The notes: generated by a model not told the origin, from the sequence alone. 64,000 nucleotides of DNA from Vitellaria paradoxa (GCA_019916065.1 CM034239.1:48187812-48251811), one strand, 5' to 3'; shown: positions 22,114-36,227, counted from the first letter of the stretch. Program-made: numbers and translations.

Positions 22114-22740
22114 ATGAAGAACATCGTTTTATGCTGTGCAGCGGGAATGTCAACCAGCATGCTGGTTCAACGTATGAAAGACGCCGCGCAGAAAAAAGGG
22201 GTTGAAGTCACCATTAAAGCCGTTCCGGTTGCGGAGTTTAAAGACAACATCGCGACGGCCGACATCGTATTGCTGGGGCCACAGGTTAAATACGAGCAGG
22301 CAAAACTGCAGGCACAGGCTGACCCACTGGGCAAAAAAGTCGCGGTGATCGACATGATGGACTACGGCATGATGAAAGGCGATGCCGTACTGGAAAAAGC
22401 CCTCAACTGCTGGAGTGACCTCATGGAAGATTTAGAGACAACGATCATGGAACTGCTGGTCAACGCCGGGGCGGCGCGAAGTGCCGCGCTTACGGCATTA
22501 CAAATGGCCCGCAAAGGTGAGTTCGACGAAGCCGAAAAAGCAATGGAAGAGTCTCGCGAATATGTGAAGCATGCGCATACGATCCAGACACAGCTTATCG
22601 GTCTTGACGAAGGAACCGGCAAGCTCCCGGTCAACCTGATAACCGTTCACTCTCAGGACCACCTGATGAACGCCATGGTGATTCAGGATCTGGCAGGCGA
22701 CATGATTGAGCTTTATCGACGGATCCCGTTAGTGAATTGA
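22114..22740 (+). CDS. PTS lactose/cellobiose IIB and IIA (one open frame; probably two genes)
   Basis: 208 residues. Residues 1-103 are a IIB domain of the lactose/cellobiose class: the phospho-Cys lies in the N-terminal IVLCCAAGMSTS. Residues 104-208 are a IIA domain starting MEDLETTIMELL, with the phospho-His region ITVHSQDHLMNA. They would relay phosphate from HPr to an imported beta-glucoside or diacetylchitobiose. In the +1 frame a stop TGA (22416-22418) would end IIB as LQLLE, with a ribosome site and ATG for IIA right behind it. The apparent fusion is therefore probably one missing base near 22403. No IIC permease gene lies nearby. The cyclase gene upstream suggests linked control. 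Confidence 0.85.
   Translation: MKNIVLCCAAGMSTSMLVQRMKDAAQKKGVEVTIKAVPVAEFKDNIATADIVLLGPQVKYEQAKLQAQADPLGKKVAVIDMMDYGMMKGDAVLEKALNCWSDLMEDLETTIMELLVNAGAARSAALTALQMARKGEFDEAEKAMEESREYVKHAHTIQTQLIGLDEGTGKLPVNLITVHSQDHLMNAMVIQDLAGDMIELYRRIPLVN
22412..22425 (+). promoter_or_regulatory. Ribosome binding site and start of the IIA coding region
   Basis: GGAG at 22412-22415, seven bases, then ATG at 22423-22425, exactly where the IIA domain begins (MEDLE). The GGAG overlaps the TGA that would end IIB in the adjacent frame. This layout is that of two translationally coupled genes and argues against a true IIB-IIA fusion. Confidence 0.65.
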
Positions 22741-22753
22741 AAAAATGCAGATG

Positions 22754-22781
22754 TAAAAAAACCCGCCGAGGCGGGTTTTTT
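22754..22781. terminator. Bidirectional terminator between the PTS gene and rpoC
   Basis: ACCCGC-CGAG-GCGGGT with an A-run on the left and a T-run on the right, so it works as an intrinsic terminator on both strands. It ends the plus-strand PTS transcript and the minus-strand rpoBC transcript. Confidence 0.9.
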
Positions 22782-22798
22782 ATTTACTGCATCAACGA

Positions 22799-25700
22799 TT
22801 ACTCGTTGTCGGAACCGCCCAGACCTGCGTTCAGCAGTTCTGCCAGGCTCGCGGATGCATCTTCAGCAGTCACCTGCGGTGCAGCTGGCAGTTCGCCCGC
22901 AGCACGACGACGCATACGATCCTGATGGTATGCATAACCGGTACCCGCTGGGATCAGACGACCCACGATAACGTTCTCTTTCAGACCGCGCAGTTCATCA
23001 CGTTTACCTGCAACAGCCGCTTCGGTCAGGACACGAGTCGTTTCCTGGAACGATGCTGCAGAGATGAAGGACTCGGTTGCCAGAGACGCTTTGGTGATAC
23101 CCAGCAGATCGCGCGCGTAAGTCGCACCGATTTTGCCATTCGCTTCCAGGTCGCGGTTAGCGATCTTGACGCGTGAGTATTCAACCTGCTCGCCTTCGAG
23201 GAACTCAGAGCTGCCTGCGTTTTCGATGGTTGCTTTACGCAGCATCTGACGAACGATAACTTCGATGTGTTTATCGTTAATCTTAACGCCCTGCAGACGG
23301 TATACGTCCTGTACTTCGTTAACAATGTAACGGGTAACAGCATGTACACCACGCAGACGCAGGATGTCGTGCGGCGCTTCTGGACCGTCGGAAACAACGT
23401 CACCACGTTCTACACGTTCACCTTCGAACACGTTGAGCTGACGCCACTTAGGAATCATCTCTTCGTACGGCTCGCTGCCATCTACTGGAGTGATAACCAG
23501 ACGGCGCTTACCTTTGGTCTCTTTACCGAAGGAAATGATACCGCTGATTTCAGCCAGGATTGCCGGCTCTTTCGGACGACGTGCTTCGAACAGGTCCGCA
23601 ACGCGTGGCAGACCACCGGTGATGTCCTTGGTACCGCCGGATTCCTGAGGAATACGCGCCAGGGTGTCACCAGAGCTGATCTGTACGCCATCTTCCAGCT
23701 GTACAATCGCTTTACCCGGCAGGAAGTACTGCGCAGGCATATCGGTACCCGGGATCAGAACGTCATTACCCTGAGCATCAACGATTTTCAGTGCAGGACG
23801 CAGATCTTTACCACCGGTAGTACGTTCAGCAGAATCCAGAACCACCAGAGAAGACAGGCCGGTCAGCTCGTCGGTCTGACGAGTAATGGTCTGGCCGTCG
23901 ATCATGTCAGTAAAGCGGATGAAACCACTTACTTCGGTGATAACCGGCATGGTGTGTGGATCCCAGTTTGCAACGGTTTCACCGCCGGCAACCTGCTCGC
24001 CATCACCTTTCGCCATAACCGCACCGTAAGGTACTTTATAGCTCTCTTTGGTACGACCGAATTCGTCGATCAGCTTCAGCTCGGTGTTACGAGAGGTCAC
24101 AACCAGCTTGCCTGCGGAGTTAACAACCGACTTCGCATTGCTGAGCTTGATGCTACCTTTGTTTTTCACCTGAATGCTGGATTCAGCAGCCGCACGAGAT
24201 GCCGCACCACCGATATGGAACGTGCGCATCGTCAGCTGTGTACCTGGCTCACCGATGGACTGTGCCGCGATAACGCCGATAGCTTCACCTTTGTTGATGA
24301 TGTGGCCACGCGCCAGGTCACGACCATAGCAGTGCGCACAAACACCAAAGTCGGTGTCACAGGATACAACGGAACGCACTTTCACGGAGTCAACAGAGTT
24401 CGCTTCCAGCAGGTCACACCACTGTTCGTGCAGCAGCGTGTTGCGTGGAACCAGAATGTCTGCGGTACCCGGCTTCAGAATGTCTTCCGCGGTTACACGA
24501 CCCAGTACGCGATCGCGCAGTGGCTCTTTAACATCACCACCCTCGATAACCGGGGTCATGGTGATACCTTCGAGGGTGCCACAATCGTCTTCAGTTACGA
24601 CCAGATCCTGTGCAACGTCAACCAGACGACGCGTCAGATAACCGGAGTTCGCTGTTTTCAGTGCGGTATCCGCCAGACCTTTACGCGCACCGTGCGTGGA
24701 GATGAAGTACTGGAGTACGTTCAGACCTTCACGGAAGTTCGCGGTGATTGGCGTTTCGATGATGGAACCATCTGGCTTCGCCATCAGACCACGCATACCT
24801 GCCAGCTGACGAATCTGTGCTGCAGAACCACGCGCACCGGAGTCGGCCATCATGTAGATGCTGTTGAAGGAAACCTGCTGCTCTTCTACGCCGTCACGGT
24901 TAATCACGGTTTCGGTCTGCAGGTTATCCATCATCGCCTTGGATACACGATCGTTCGCCGCAGCCCAGATATCGATAACTTTGTTATAGCGTTCGCCCGC
25001 GGTTACCAGACCAGACTGGAACTGCTCCTGGATCTCAGCAACTTCAGCTTCCGCTTCAGAGATGATCTCGTGTTTCTTCTCTGGGATGACCATGTCATCG
25101 ATACCAACAGATGCACCTGAACGCGCTGCATAAGCAAAGCCGGTGTACATTGTCTGGTCAGCGAAGATAACGGTCGGCTTCAGACCCAGAATGCGGTAAC
25201 AGGTGTTCAGCATTTTGGAGATCGCTTTCTTACCCAGCGCCTGGTTGACGATGGAGAAAGGCAGACCTTTCGGTACGATCATCCACAGAATGGCACGGCC
25301 AACGGTCGTGTCTTTCAGGCTGGTGTGCGCAACGAATTCGCCGTTTGCATCTTTTTCGTATTCAGTGATACGCACTTTAACGCGCGCATGCAGAGAGGCC
25401 AGGCCAGCGCGATAAATACGCTCAGCTTCTTTAGGGCCAGTCAGCACCATGCCTTCGCCTTTGGCGTTAACACAGTCACGGGTCATGTAGTACAGACCCA
25501 GTACAACGTCCTGAGAAGGAACGATGATTGGCTCACCGTTCGCTGGGGACAGAATGTTGTTGGTAGACATCATCAGCGCACGCGCTTCCAGCTGGGCTTC
25601 CAGCGTCAGCGGTACGTGAACAGCCATCTGGTCACCATCGAAGTCGGCGTTATACGCCGCACAAACCAGCGGGTGCAGCTGGATAGCTTTACCTTCGATC

Positions 25701-27022
25701 AGTACTGGCTCAAATGCCTGGATACCCAGACGGTGCAGGGTTGGTGCACGGTTCAGCAGTACCGGGTGTTCGCGGATCACTTCGTCCAGGATATCCCAAA
25801 CGACAGCTTCTTCACGCTCAACCATTTTCTTCGCGGCTTTGATGGTGGTGGCCAGGCCACGCAGCTCCAGTTTGCCGTAGATGAATGGTTTGAACAGCTC
25901 CAGTGCCATTTTCTTCGGCAGACCGCACTGATGCAGACGCAGGTATGGACCTACGGTGATAACAGAACGACCGGAGTAGTCAACACGCTTACCGAGCAGG
26001 TTCTGACGGAAACGACCCTGTTTACCTTTGATCATATCGGCCAAAGATTTCAGAGGACGCTTGTTAGAACCGGTGATCGCACGACCGCGACGACCGTTAT
26101 CCAGCAGGGCATCTACCGCTTCCTGCAGCATACGTTTTTCGTTGCGTACGATGATGTCCGGCGCAGCCAGATCCAGCAGACGTTTCAGACGGTTGTTACG
26201 GTTAATGACGCGACGATACAGATCGTTCAGGTCAGACGTCGCGAAACGACCACCATCCAGTGGAACCAGCGGACGCAGATCTGGCGGCAGAACCGGCAGA
26301 ACGGTCAGGATCATCCACTCTGGTTTGTTACCAGACTGAACGAACGCTTCCAGCAGTTTGATACGCTTGGTCAGCTTTTTACGCTTGGTTTCGGAGTTGG
26401 TTTCGTTCAGCTCTTCACGCAGCTGCTCGCACTCTTGCTCCAGATCCATGCTCTTCAGCAGGGCCTGGATAGCTTCCGCACCCATTTTCGCGTCGAATTC
26501 GTCACCGAACTCTTCCAGCGCGTCCAGATACTGCTCTTCAGTCAGGATCTGGTGACGTTCCAGATTCGTCATACCGCCTTCGATAACCACATAAGATTCG
26601 AAGTACAGTACGCGTTCGATATCACGCAGCGGCATATCCAGCAGCAGACCGATACGGGACGGCAGAGATTTCAGGAACCAGATGTGCGCAGTCGGAGACG
26701 CCAGCTCGATGTGGCCCATGCGCTCACGACGCACTTTGGTCTGGGTCACTTCAACGCCACACTTCTCACAGATCACACCACGGTGTTTCAGGCGCTTGTA
26801 CTTACCGCACAGGCACTCGTAGTCTTTTACTGGCCCGAAAATACGCGCACAGAAAAGGCCGTCACGCTCAGGCTTGAACGTACGGTAGTTGATGGTTTCC
26901 GGCTTTTTAACTTCACCGAAAGACCATGAACGGATCATGTCTGGCGAAGCCAGAGCAATTTTGATCGCATCAAACTCTTCGGTTTTAGTCTGCGCTTTCA
27001 GAAACTTTAATAAATCTTTCAC
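22799..27022 (-). CDS. rpoC: RNA polymerase subunit beta prime
   Basis: 1407 residues, the exact E. coli length, with no frameshift. The N-terminal zinc site uses CLCG and CEKC around residues 70-88. The absolutely conserved Mg-binding loop NADFDGDQ lies near 458-465. The second zinc site includes [11 protein letters not shown] near 888-898. The protein ends in LGGSDNE as in enterobacteria. Forms the catalytic cleft with RpoB. Follows rpoB after a 76-bp spacer with a hairpin. Long plus-strand reading frames across it are antisense shadows. Confidence 0.99.
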   Translation of the reverse strand: MKDLLKFLKAQTKTEEFDAIKIALASPDMIRSWSFGEVKKPETINYRTFKPERDGLFCARIFGPVKDYECLCGKYKRLKHRGVICEKCGVEVTQTKVRRERMGHIELASPTAHIWFLKSLPSRIGLLLDMPLRDIERVLYFESYVVIEGGMTNLERHQILTEEQYLDALEEFGDEFDAKMGAEAIQALLKSMDLEQECEQLREELNETNSETKRKKLTKRIKLLEAFVQSGNKPEWMILTVLPVLPPDLRPLVPLDGGRFATSDLNDLYRRVINRNNRLKRLLDLAAPDIIVRNEKRMLQEAVDALLDNGRRGRAITGSNKRPLKSLADMIKGKQGRFRQNLLGKRVDYSGRSVITVGPYLRLHQCGLPKKMALELFKPFIYGKLELRGLATTIKAAKKMVEREEAVVWDILDEVIREHPVLLNRAPTLHRLGIQAFEPVLIEGKAIQLHPLVCAAYNADFDGDQMAVHVPLTLEAQLEARALMMSTNNILSPANGEPIIVPSQDVVLGLYYMTRDCVNAKGEGMVLTGPKEAERIYRAGLASLHARVKVRITEYEKDANGEFVAHTSLKDTTVGRAILWMIVPKGLPFSIVNQALGKKAISKMLNTCYRILGLKPTVIFADQTMYTGFAYAARSGASVGIDDMVIPEKKHEIISEAEAEVAEIQEQFQSGLVTAGERYNKVIDIWAAANDRVSKAMMDNLQTETVINRDGVEEQQVSFNSIYMMADSGARGSAAQIRQLAGMRGLMAKPDGSIIETPITANFREGLNVLQYFISTHGARKGLADTALKTANSGYLTRRLVDVAQDLVVTEDDCGTLEGITMTPVIEGGDVKEPLRDRVLGRVTAEDILKPGTADILVPRNTLLHEQWCDLLEANSVDSVKVRSVVSCDTDFGVCAHCYGRDLARGHIINKGEAIGVIAAQSIGEPGTQLTMRTFHIGGAASRAAAESSIQVKNKGSIKLSNAKSVVNSAGKLVVTSRNTELKLIDEFGRTKESYKVPYGAVMAKGDGEQVAGGETVANWDPHTMPVITEVSGFIRFTDMIDGQTITRQTDELTGLSSLVVLDSAERTTGGKDLRPALKIVDAQGNDVLIPGTDMPAQYFLPGKAIVQLEDGVQISSGDTLARIPQESGGTKDITGGLPRVADLFEARRPKEPAILAEISGIISFGKETKGKRRLVITPVDGSEPYEEMIPKWRQLNVFEGERVERGDVVSDGPEAPHDILRLRGVHAVTRYIVNEVQDVYRLQGVKINDKHIEVIVRQMLRKATIENAGSSEFLEGEQVEYSRVKIANRDLEANGKIGATYARDLLGITKASLATESFISAASFQETTRVLTEAAVAGKRDELRGLKENVIVGRLIPAGTGYAYHQDRMRRRAAGELPAAPQVTAEDASASLAELLNAGLGGSDNE

Positions 27023-27053
27023 GGATTTGCTCCCGTCGGAGTTAGCACAATCC

Positions 27054-27077
27054 GGTGCCGGGGGTTAACCCGGCACC
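27054..27077 (-). repeat. Intercistronic hairpin between rpoB and rpoC
   Basis: GGTGCCGGG (27054-27062) and CCCGGCACC (27069-27077) form a perfect 9-bp stem with a 6-nt loop. It lies between the rpoB stop and the rpoC ribosome site. No T-run follows, so it is more likely an mRNA processing or stability structure than a terminator. Confidence 0.7.
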
Positions 27078-27098
27078 AGTGACCTGTTTGAGCGAGAA

Positions 27099-29089
<1,991 letters not shown>

Positions 29090-29189
29090 NNNNNNNNNNN
29101 NNNNNNNNNNNNNNNNNNNNNNNNNNNNNNNNNNNNNNNNNNNNNNNNNNNNNNNNNNNNNNNNNNNNNNNNNNNNNNNNNNNNNNNNN
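29090..29189. other. Assembly gap of 100 N joining bacterial and plant DNA
   Basis: Exactly 100 undetermined bases, the usual placeholder for a gap of unknown size. Left of it is enterobacterial rpoB with about 50% or higher GC. Right of it is AT-rich plant retrotransposon DNA. Any reading frame crossing it, such as one of 358 codons on the minus strand, is meaningless in that stretch. Confidence 0.98.
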
Positions 29190-29535
29190 ACTTTTCACCT
29201 ACGCTTTTTTCTGTAGTTTTAGGTTAGTTTTTCTTTGAAATAGAGTAGCTTTGAGAGATTTTTATGGTTCGTGTAATGTTTTTACGGATTTATGAAGCCT
29301 TCGTAGTTTTCATTACAGCCGTAGTCGTTCAATACTTCGTTTCAGAGTTGATTTCAGAGTACGTTTACTTTCGTTCTTCATTTTAATAATCTTGTTTCTT
29401 CATCTTATTCGTTAGATCCGTTAAATATGTCTTCGATGAATGTTTTCATTTCGTTTACAAGCATGCTAGCGTAGAAACCCTAGTTCTTGATTCAACAAAT
29501 CAAGAAAGGGTAGTTTACTCTGATATATGGGATGT

Positions 29536-29645
29536 ACGTAGACCCTTCGCAGAGTTGCGAAAACTCATGCGTAGGGGTCTACAACTTTGAGACATTTGCG
29601 TAGACCCTTCGCATGGTTTGCGAAAGCTCATGCGTAGGGATCTAC
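29536..29645. repeat. Two copies of a hairpin-forming repeat in the LTR
   Basis: Two adjacent ~48-bp units (29536-29582 and 29598-29645), each with TAGACCCTTCGC on the left and GCGTAGGG(G/A)TCTA on the right, so each can fold on itself. Related single units are visible in the LTRs at 43831-43880 (inverted), 48050-48095 and 62330-62375 (inverted). Confidence 0.7.
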
Positions 29646-29688
29646 ACTTCTTAAAACTTAATTCAGTTCTTTCGAAAACTTTTGAAAA

Positions 29689-30007
29689 CGAAAACTTTTG
29701 ACTATATTCTCTGTAATCACTGGTAAGGGTTTTCGATTACAATTTTCTTAATAATTTTGAAAAACTGAAAATTCAGATTTTGAATCTTAATTTGAATTAG
29801 TTTATTTCAGAAACATTCGAAAACGAAAACCTTTGACTATATTCTATGTAATCACTGGTAAAGGTTTTCGATTAAAATTTTCTTAATAATTTTGGATAAA
29901 CTACAAGAATTGGATTTGAATCCGAATTCGAATAGGATTGTTTGAAAACCCTTCGAAAACAGAAGTTTTTGACTATATTCTCTGTAATCACTGGTAAAAG
30001 CTTTTGA
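29689..30007. repeat. Three tandem ~133-bp units with internal inverted repeats
   Basis: Units begin at 29689, 29824 and about 29953, each centred on GACTATATTCTNTGTAATCA. In the middle unit CGAAAACCTTT and AAAGGTTTTCG form a perfect 11-bp inverted repeat (29824-29870). Related single or double copies occur in the other LTRs of this family. Confidence 0.75.
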
Positions 30008-30528
30008 TTAAAACTTTCTCAATAATTTTCAAACAAATCCTAATTTAGGTTTTAAAGCAAGTATTACAACTCATCCCATAGTGAAGACGTAAACTACCCA
30101 GAATTGATAGTTGGATCAAGGACTTCTTAAATTTATTTCTTCTTAATCGAATTGTCTTTGTTTGATTTAATTGAAGTATTTACATTGCAGTTTTTAGATT
30201 AGATTATTTTGCTGCGCATTTACATTAGGAAAAATTCGTTTAGTTAATATTTTATTCCTTGAATCAAAAATCAATTTTAAATTGCTGGAATTTTGGTAAT
30301 AAGTTGTTAATTTGTTTTAGCTTACATTTTGAACTTGCAAAACCCTAGGAATTAGTTTTAATTAACTTTCAAACATAGTTTACATTCAAATTTAGGATTT
30401 CCATTATAACCTAGAAACTAAATAACGTAGGCTCCCTGTGAATTCGACCTCGGACTCACCGAGTTAAAACTATACCGCACACCCTTGCACTTGGGGGTTA
30501 ATTTAGACGCACTTTCTAACAGCGGTCA

Positions 30529-30983
30529 CCAACCCAAAAAGAATTGTATCAATTGGAGTTGTGAGTAAAAAGTTCTAGCCAAAACACTGACAGGATGTCG
30601 TGCTGAATCATCCGAAGAATTCTGAATTATAAAATTTTGCAAGCTGATTTCGGGGCAGATGTAGACTTTTTTACTTGGTTCTTCATCAAAGTTGTAGCTT
30701 AGAGTGTGTAGTTGATTATGGGCTTTTGAATCACCTCAATTGGGCCCCGAAAGCTCAAGATATGCCCCAAGTTATAATTAATAAGCGTTCTCACTTCTTT
30801 GCTGATTTGCTTCTTTAAGCTTCCAAGTTGCTTTTCTTTGGGTGTTTTCCTTCCATATCCGTACAAAATACAAAAAAGACATATAAATACTCAAAACATG
30901 ATAAGAAACAACTTTTACTTGATAAAATGTTCCAAAAAAGAGTGTAAAATAAGGTTAAAATCAACAATGATTATGAACAATCA
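30529..30983 (-). mobile_element. Remnant 3' LTR of the older minus-strand Athila-like element
   Basis: On the minus strand an LTR start TGATTGTTCATAATC lies at 30983, preceded by a purine-rich tract (30984-30995, AGGTTAGGGGTG). The rest of this LTR appears interrupted by the LTR that ends at 30528. Its sequence differs from the other LTRs here, so it belongs to a related but distinct subfamily. The extent beyond the window feature is unknown because of the gap. Confidence 0.6.
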
Positions 30984-33277
30984 CACCCCTAACCTAGACA
31001 TTGCTAGTCCCTAAGAATGGAAAGAATTATGATCAAGGAAAAATGAACACATACCAAGCAAATTCACTATTCAACTTAAAAAAATCAACAATTCTAACTA
31101 AAAGGAAGGTCCGTTTTCATAGGAAACACACGGCCTTGCTTAGCGTGTGAGGCAAGCCTTTTAAACCCCCAGGCTCCCCCTAGTGGACGAGTAAGTTCTT
31201 GTGAGGGTTTGCAATGATGCTTCCCACAAACATCTATGACATGGTCTCAAGATGTCAAAAAGTGATTAAGGTTAAAAATGAATCAACCTCAAGCCCAACA
31301 AATCACAAAACCCAAATATCATATGTAATTCCCAAGTGTTAAGCATACATGTATGAACTATCAAAGTAGGACGAGCATTGGTGCAAAATTATTTCATTCA
31401 TTCAACAAGGTTGCAAGAGCATAAACGGAACTAGGTTTTGACTTTAGATACTCATAAGGTACTACTCATAGAAAGAAATTCACTAATTAAGGGTTCACAT
31501 ATACCTATTAGCATATAATGCTATCCTAGTTGCACATAACCCCACAAATAAGTAAGTGAATTGAATTGAAGTTCAAAGTAGACAGCTCGTAACCATGTTC
31601 CAATGCATGTGTAAGGGATCACACCACACAACATACACAAGGCTACTACATGCACACACAAGAGTTGCTTGCTTAGAATCTACTAGGTCTTTGTTTTAGT
31701 TGTAACTTGGCCAGGGGTAATGGTTAACAATAGAAGATACGAAAATCAAAGCACGTGTCTTAGGCTAATGTTGTTCCAGTGCATACAAATCCCAAATTAC
31801 CCAATTCTTTTCCAACCTAGACAAGAAGCTTTTTTACGCTAAATACAAACTACTCATAGGACATTTTTCATAATTATGATACCATGCACAAGTCCCACAA
31901 TTACATAAGAAAAAAGGAATGAGAAACTTTTTTTTTTCTTTTTTTTTTTAAATAATGAAATACACAATAGTTGAACCCAATATTTCCTTTCAATATGCTC
32001 TCAAAAGCTTCCATTCCCAACCCCCGTTCACATTATTGATATTGAGGTACTTTCACAACCTAAGATACGTGAGGGTAAGGCTTAAAGTGTGTGAATAAGG
32101 TTAAAGGATAATATATAAGGTAGGAACTAAGAAAAAGAATATATATATATATATATATCACACACTTTATTAAACGGCTTCAAGTTGGTTTTTAGGGTAA
32201 TTCATAACCAAGAAAAGACAAAAAGGCCCAAAATAGCAAAGAGGGCCTAGCGTCCATTCAAAGCTTGCAACAACTCATAATTTGCCAAGCGAAACTCATG
32301 TAAGTGCATGTGATGCAATTCATGCATTGAAAACCAAAGTGAAGAATAAGAGAGTTATGATTATGTGTAACCCCTCAAGAAAAGAATAATTGGCTTAAAA
32401 GCTCACCATTAAGGGGTATAAGTCTCCACCTTGTCCTAGAAGGCTCAATTAACCAATGTTGAACAAAATCTACTCCTAAGCACATAAGCCTTTCTCCCTG
32501 ATAGTCACAAAAATGCACAAGGTGATAACACACTCAACTTGAACCAAGTTTCCTATTAAAGCTTGAACAAAACTCACTCATCACTCTCTTACCCAATTCC
32601 ACAATTAACCAAACCAAAAAGGGCCAACATGTAGGTGCAAATGTGCTAAATCGTGCGTTCTAGCTTAAGGATGCTCAAGAATTAAAAAAGAAAATTACAA
32701 TTTTGGCACAAAAGGCCATCATGTGAATTTGGCACAAAAAGTCATCATGTGAACTCTACCCTCTAACCTAAACTAAACATTGTCCTCATTGTGAGAACCA
32801 TGATGCATATGTGGGTCTGTAGTGTACAAAGTGAGCATGATGATGATGATAAGCATAAAGATTAATCAATAAAAACAAATAAGTCAAGCATGCAGCCTAA
32901 ACAACCCTAAAGCAATAAAAACACCGCCAACCTAGTTTCTAAAGCACTCCAACAGCATCAGCAAAATATACTAAGTTTAATCTTCAAAATAGAGAAACAG
33001 AATGTGAAGAGGGTGGATATTACCTCCAAGCTGCTTTATTAATTGACTAATCAAAAATGACAAAGTAGAATATGAGATAAAAAGAAAAGAATAGAGAAGA
33101 AAAAATGAAAAACGAAAAAAAATTAGTAAATCGAAATAAAGTAAATATAGTAAAAGAAAAAGAACAAGAAGAAACTAACTCCTAAAACTAAGTCTAAAAA
33201 AGGGAAAAAAAACTCCTACATTAATATTATACAAGAATTTGTGCATGTATTTTAATTAAAGGGGGAGGGTCAGAGAG
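30984..33277 (-). mobile_element. 3' untranslated internal region of the older Athila-like element
   Basis: Non-coding in both strands apart from short chance frames. Read on the minus strand it resembles the 3' region of the main element (about 59280-61037), including the CTCGTCCACTAGGG block (31180-31195 inverted) and the ACAATGTT...GAGGACAAT segment near 32775-32790. It contains (AT)n near 32140-32158 and poly-T runs near 31929-31950. It is continuous, across the inserted solo LTR, with the integrase end at 36228. Confidence 0.7.
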
Positions 33278-33282
33278 CTCCC

Positions 33283-36222
33283 TATAATACCTCAGACTTT
33301 GTATTAGTATAAGTATATGGTCGTTGACGTGTTTTGGAAGTTAAGATATGTTAATTTAATGGTATGAATCATTATTGGTGTTTAGAGTTGAGAACTTTGA
33401 AGGAAATAGGTTAAGTAGTCAAAAGGACACATTTTAGCCAAGTGCTGGAAAATGGGGGAACCTTGGGCGCCCACCTGAAAGGAGCTTGTGCGCCCAAGGT
33501 CTTGGGCACCCACCTGAGAACCCCTTGGGCGCCTAAGGCACAGTGGTTTTGACAGATAAGTGTTATTCTGCATTTTTCAGTCGACCTCTCTCCCTTATGA
33601 ACCTATATTTAGGCTAGGGGGTGGAAAATTCTAGAAGGCATTGTTGAGGGGTTTAAAATATTGTTATATATATATATATATTGTTGATTTGATGCAAGAG
33701 AGAGAGAGAGAGAAGTTGCTTGGAAGAAAAGAGAATTGGGTGGAGAAGCAAAGAAGAGCAAAGAAGACAACTGGGTAGGGTTTTCAAGGTAGGTTCTTCC
33801 ACCCTTCATGAAAACCTAATTCCTTTTACAAGATGGTGATTAGAAACCTAAGAAACCTTCCTATGTAATTTATTTGTAATTTTGATCAAGGAGAGAAGAG
33901 ATTGAGTCCATCAAAGTTTGAGGGTTTGGAAGCTCAAGACACCTTCATGTTGATCTATCTTCTTACCACTTGAGGTAGGGATTTAATGCCTCATTCTTAC
34001 ATATGTGTTGTGTAACAAGGAGTAGATTACCATTAGAAAACCCTCTTTAAGTGTTGGTTTCATGTATGGAAGAAAATGGGAGTTATACACATGTCTATAT
34101 ATATGTATTGGTTGAGAGAGTGAAAGTAGTGTTTTGATCTATAACTTAACTTGTAGTTGATGAAAACTCAATTTTTTTATTTTGTTTGAAGCCTAAGAAC
34201 CTTGTGTTGATGTTAGAAACTTGAAACTTGAGGTATTTTTACATTAACATGGCCAATTTGAGGTCCCAAGGGTGAAAAACCATGAAACCAGAAAACAGGG
34301 TATGAAACTCGAAACTTGGCCCAGGCTGTGGGAGCATGAGGGGGACACAGTCGGGCACCGAAGAAATTAAGGCATGGGTGCCCAAGCCCCTTGGGTGCAC
34401 GGCTGAGTGTTAGCTTGGGTGCCCACTGAGCCTATGTCATTTTTCTAACATTGTTTAGTTTAGCCTTCTACTTTGGGCATATGGAAGAGTTGGTAACTTG
34501 TTTTCACATGAAACTTTTACTTGATTAATTTCATTGATTTAAAAAGGGAAATGAGCTTTAAAAAGTGATTAAGGGTTGATTATCTTAAACCTATGGGATT
34601 TAACTTGTAAGGGTGAATGAATGCTCTCTTGAATGAAATGAATTGGAAGCTTATTTTGAGATAAGGGTCTTAATCGAGTTGAATTGTAAATATGTCTTGA
34701 TGTAAACTAAATGTTGAACTATATGAACTTGTGATGGATTAAGTGAAAGGTAACTTGACAAAGAGACATATGTTTAAAATTTTGGTAAAGGTGGAGTGCT
34801 TAATATGGTTTGATCAATGTGATATGAAATAAGCTATGGAATGAACCGTAACATTGACATATGTGTTGAATGGTATTATATTGATAAATGTTAAATGTTT
34901 AATAAGGTTGATCAATGTTGATATGCGATGAATCTTGGGATGAATCGAAAAGTGAACTTTTGATAACAAATGATGGAAATTAAATAAGGCTTGGATTAAA
35001 TAAAATGAAGAGATGAAATGAGTTGTGCTACATGATGAAATGGAATGTGGTTGCGCGTGTTGGAAAGTGATGGTGTTGAATGTGAATTATGATTGATGAG
35101 TATTGAATGAGATGAATGATTGGTTGTGTGTGATGGGGGCCGTGGAGGGGTGCGGTAAATAGGAAGGGTTTAGAGAGTACCCTCGGGTTGAAAGTCTCGG
35201 AACCTGCGCAGGGTTTGGTGTCAATGCCAGTGGGTTAGTAGCCCACAACATTGTGTGTGTTTTGGCTCCTCCTGGCCTTGGACGGCGATCCTAAATGACG
35301 ACGTCGGTTTATCATTTCCGTTGGGTATTGGCCCATAAAAGACGATAATGTGTATGCACCCAACCCCCGAGGATTGTGTGGTTATGGCTATGTGATTGAT
35401 TAATGAAATGATGGTACTGTGGATGTGATTTCATGATTGAATGATGAACAAATGTAATATGGATGTGGATATATGATTGAATGTTGAATTTGTGATAATA
35501 TGGTAGTGAATGTGATTAGATGTAATGTTGGGAGATTCAATAATGAGGAATAATTGGAATTGAATGCTACCTTGTGATGTTATTGAATAAAGATAAATAT
35601 TGTAAATATGGTTATGTGGTCGGCTATGCTTAAACATCAATCCGAAATTGAAATCTTAAACTTTGACATTGTTGTATGAGTATATGTTTCCACCTATTTT
35701 GGCTATTGATTATGTTAATGAAATGTTGTGGCTCTAGAAAATGTTCAAGTGGCTAACCTTACCTGAATTGTATTACATGACTAGATTGCATACCATATAT
35801 GTTTATTTGAGACATTGTGGGCACAAGTAGACCCGTGCTCACATCCCTATAAATTTTGATGCAGGTACAAACCATAACAATCAGGTGGGCTAATGGGGTT
35901 GGATTAGGAGGTTATGCATAAGCCCTACCAAGCTTAGCAAAGCTCTTGGTCATCTAGTTTGAATTTCTTTTGGAATTATAATATTGTACATTGAAACCTT
36001 GTTCAATTTGGTTGTATGAGCCCTAAGGCCTGAGTTATGTATTAATGAGATGATTGTTGGAAGTTTATGACTTGATTATAGTTAAGGTTAAATTTATGTT
36101 ATCTTAACTATGTCTCAGGCTCACTGGTTTACGTTGTGTTCCTCTGATGATGGGTTGGTTATGTTAATGCATGTTGTGTGTTTATCACTCACCCCTCGGG
36201 TCACAAGATCCGGGGCGTGACA
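33283..36222 (+). mobile_element. Solo LTR, Tekay-like Ty3/gypsy, with 5-bp target duplication
   Basis: About 2.94 kb, ending CCGGGGCGTGACA, a 3' LTR end I associate with Tekay/Del chromoviruses. It begins TATAATACC, probably a mutated TG start. The 5-bp duplication CTCCC is present at 33278-33282 and 36223-36227. No internal retroviral genes lie inside, hence a solo LTR left by recombination between two LTRs. It contains GC-rich GGGCGCCC repeats (33465-33540), a TATA-like CTATATTTAGG (about 33602), (TA)n and (GA)n tracts. It inserted at the end of the integrase frame of the minus-strand element. Confidence 0.85.
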
Positions 36223-36227
36223 CTCCC

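Larger units (their letters stand above)
29190..30528 (+). mobile_element. LTR of an Athila-like retrotransposon, 5' end in the gap
   Basis: Homologous by eye to the LTRs at 43085-44600 (inverted) and 47248-48799: shared blocks include the repeat with GTAATCACTGGTAAAGG, the U5 block GAATTCGACCTCGGACTCA and the terminal AGCGGTCA. It ends with CA at 30528. The sequence after it (CCAAC...) is not a primer binding site, so this is a solo LTR or the 3' LTR of an element lost in the gap. It carries about three ~133-bp internal repeats at 29689-30007. Confidence 0.8.

Noticed and set aside
22114..22740. A novel natural IIB-IIA fusion protein
   Set aside because: A stop, ribosome site and start for separate genes are present in the adjacent frame, and one-base errors are common in this contig; reported as a doubtful fusion instead.
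23267..26929. Long plus-strand frames (617 and 534 codons) opposite rpoC
   Set aside because: They lie wholly antisense to rpoC, have unusual Thr/Arg/Gln/Phe-rich composition from reversed codons, and match nothing known.
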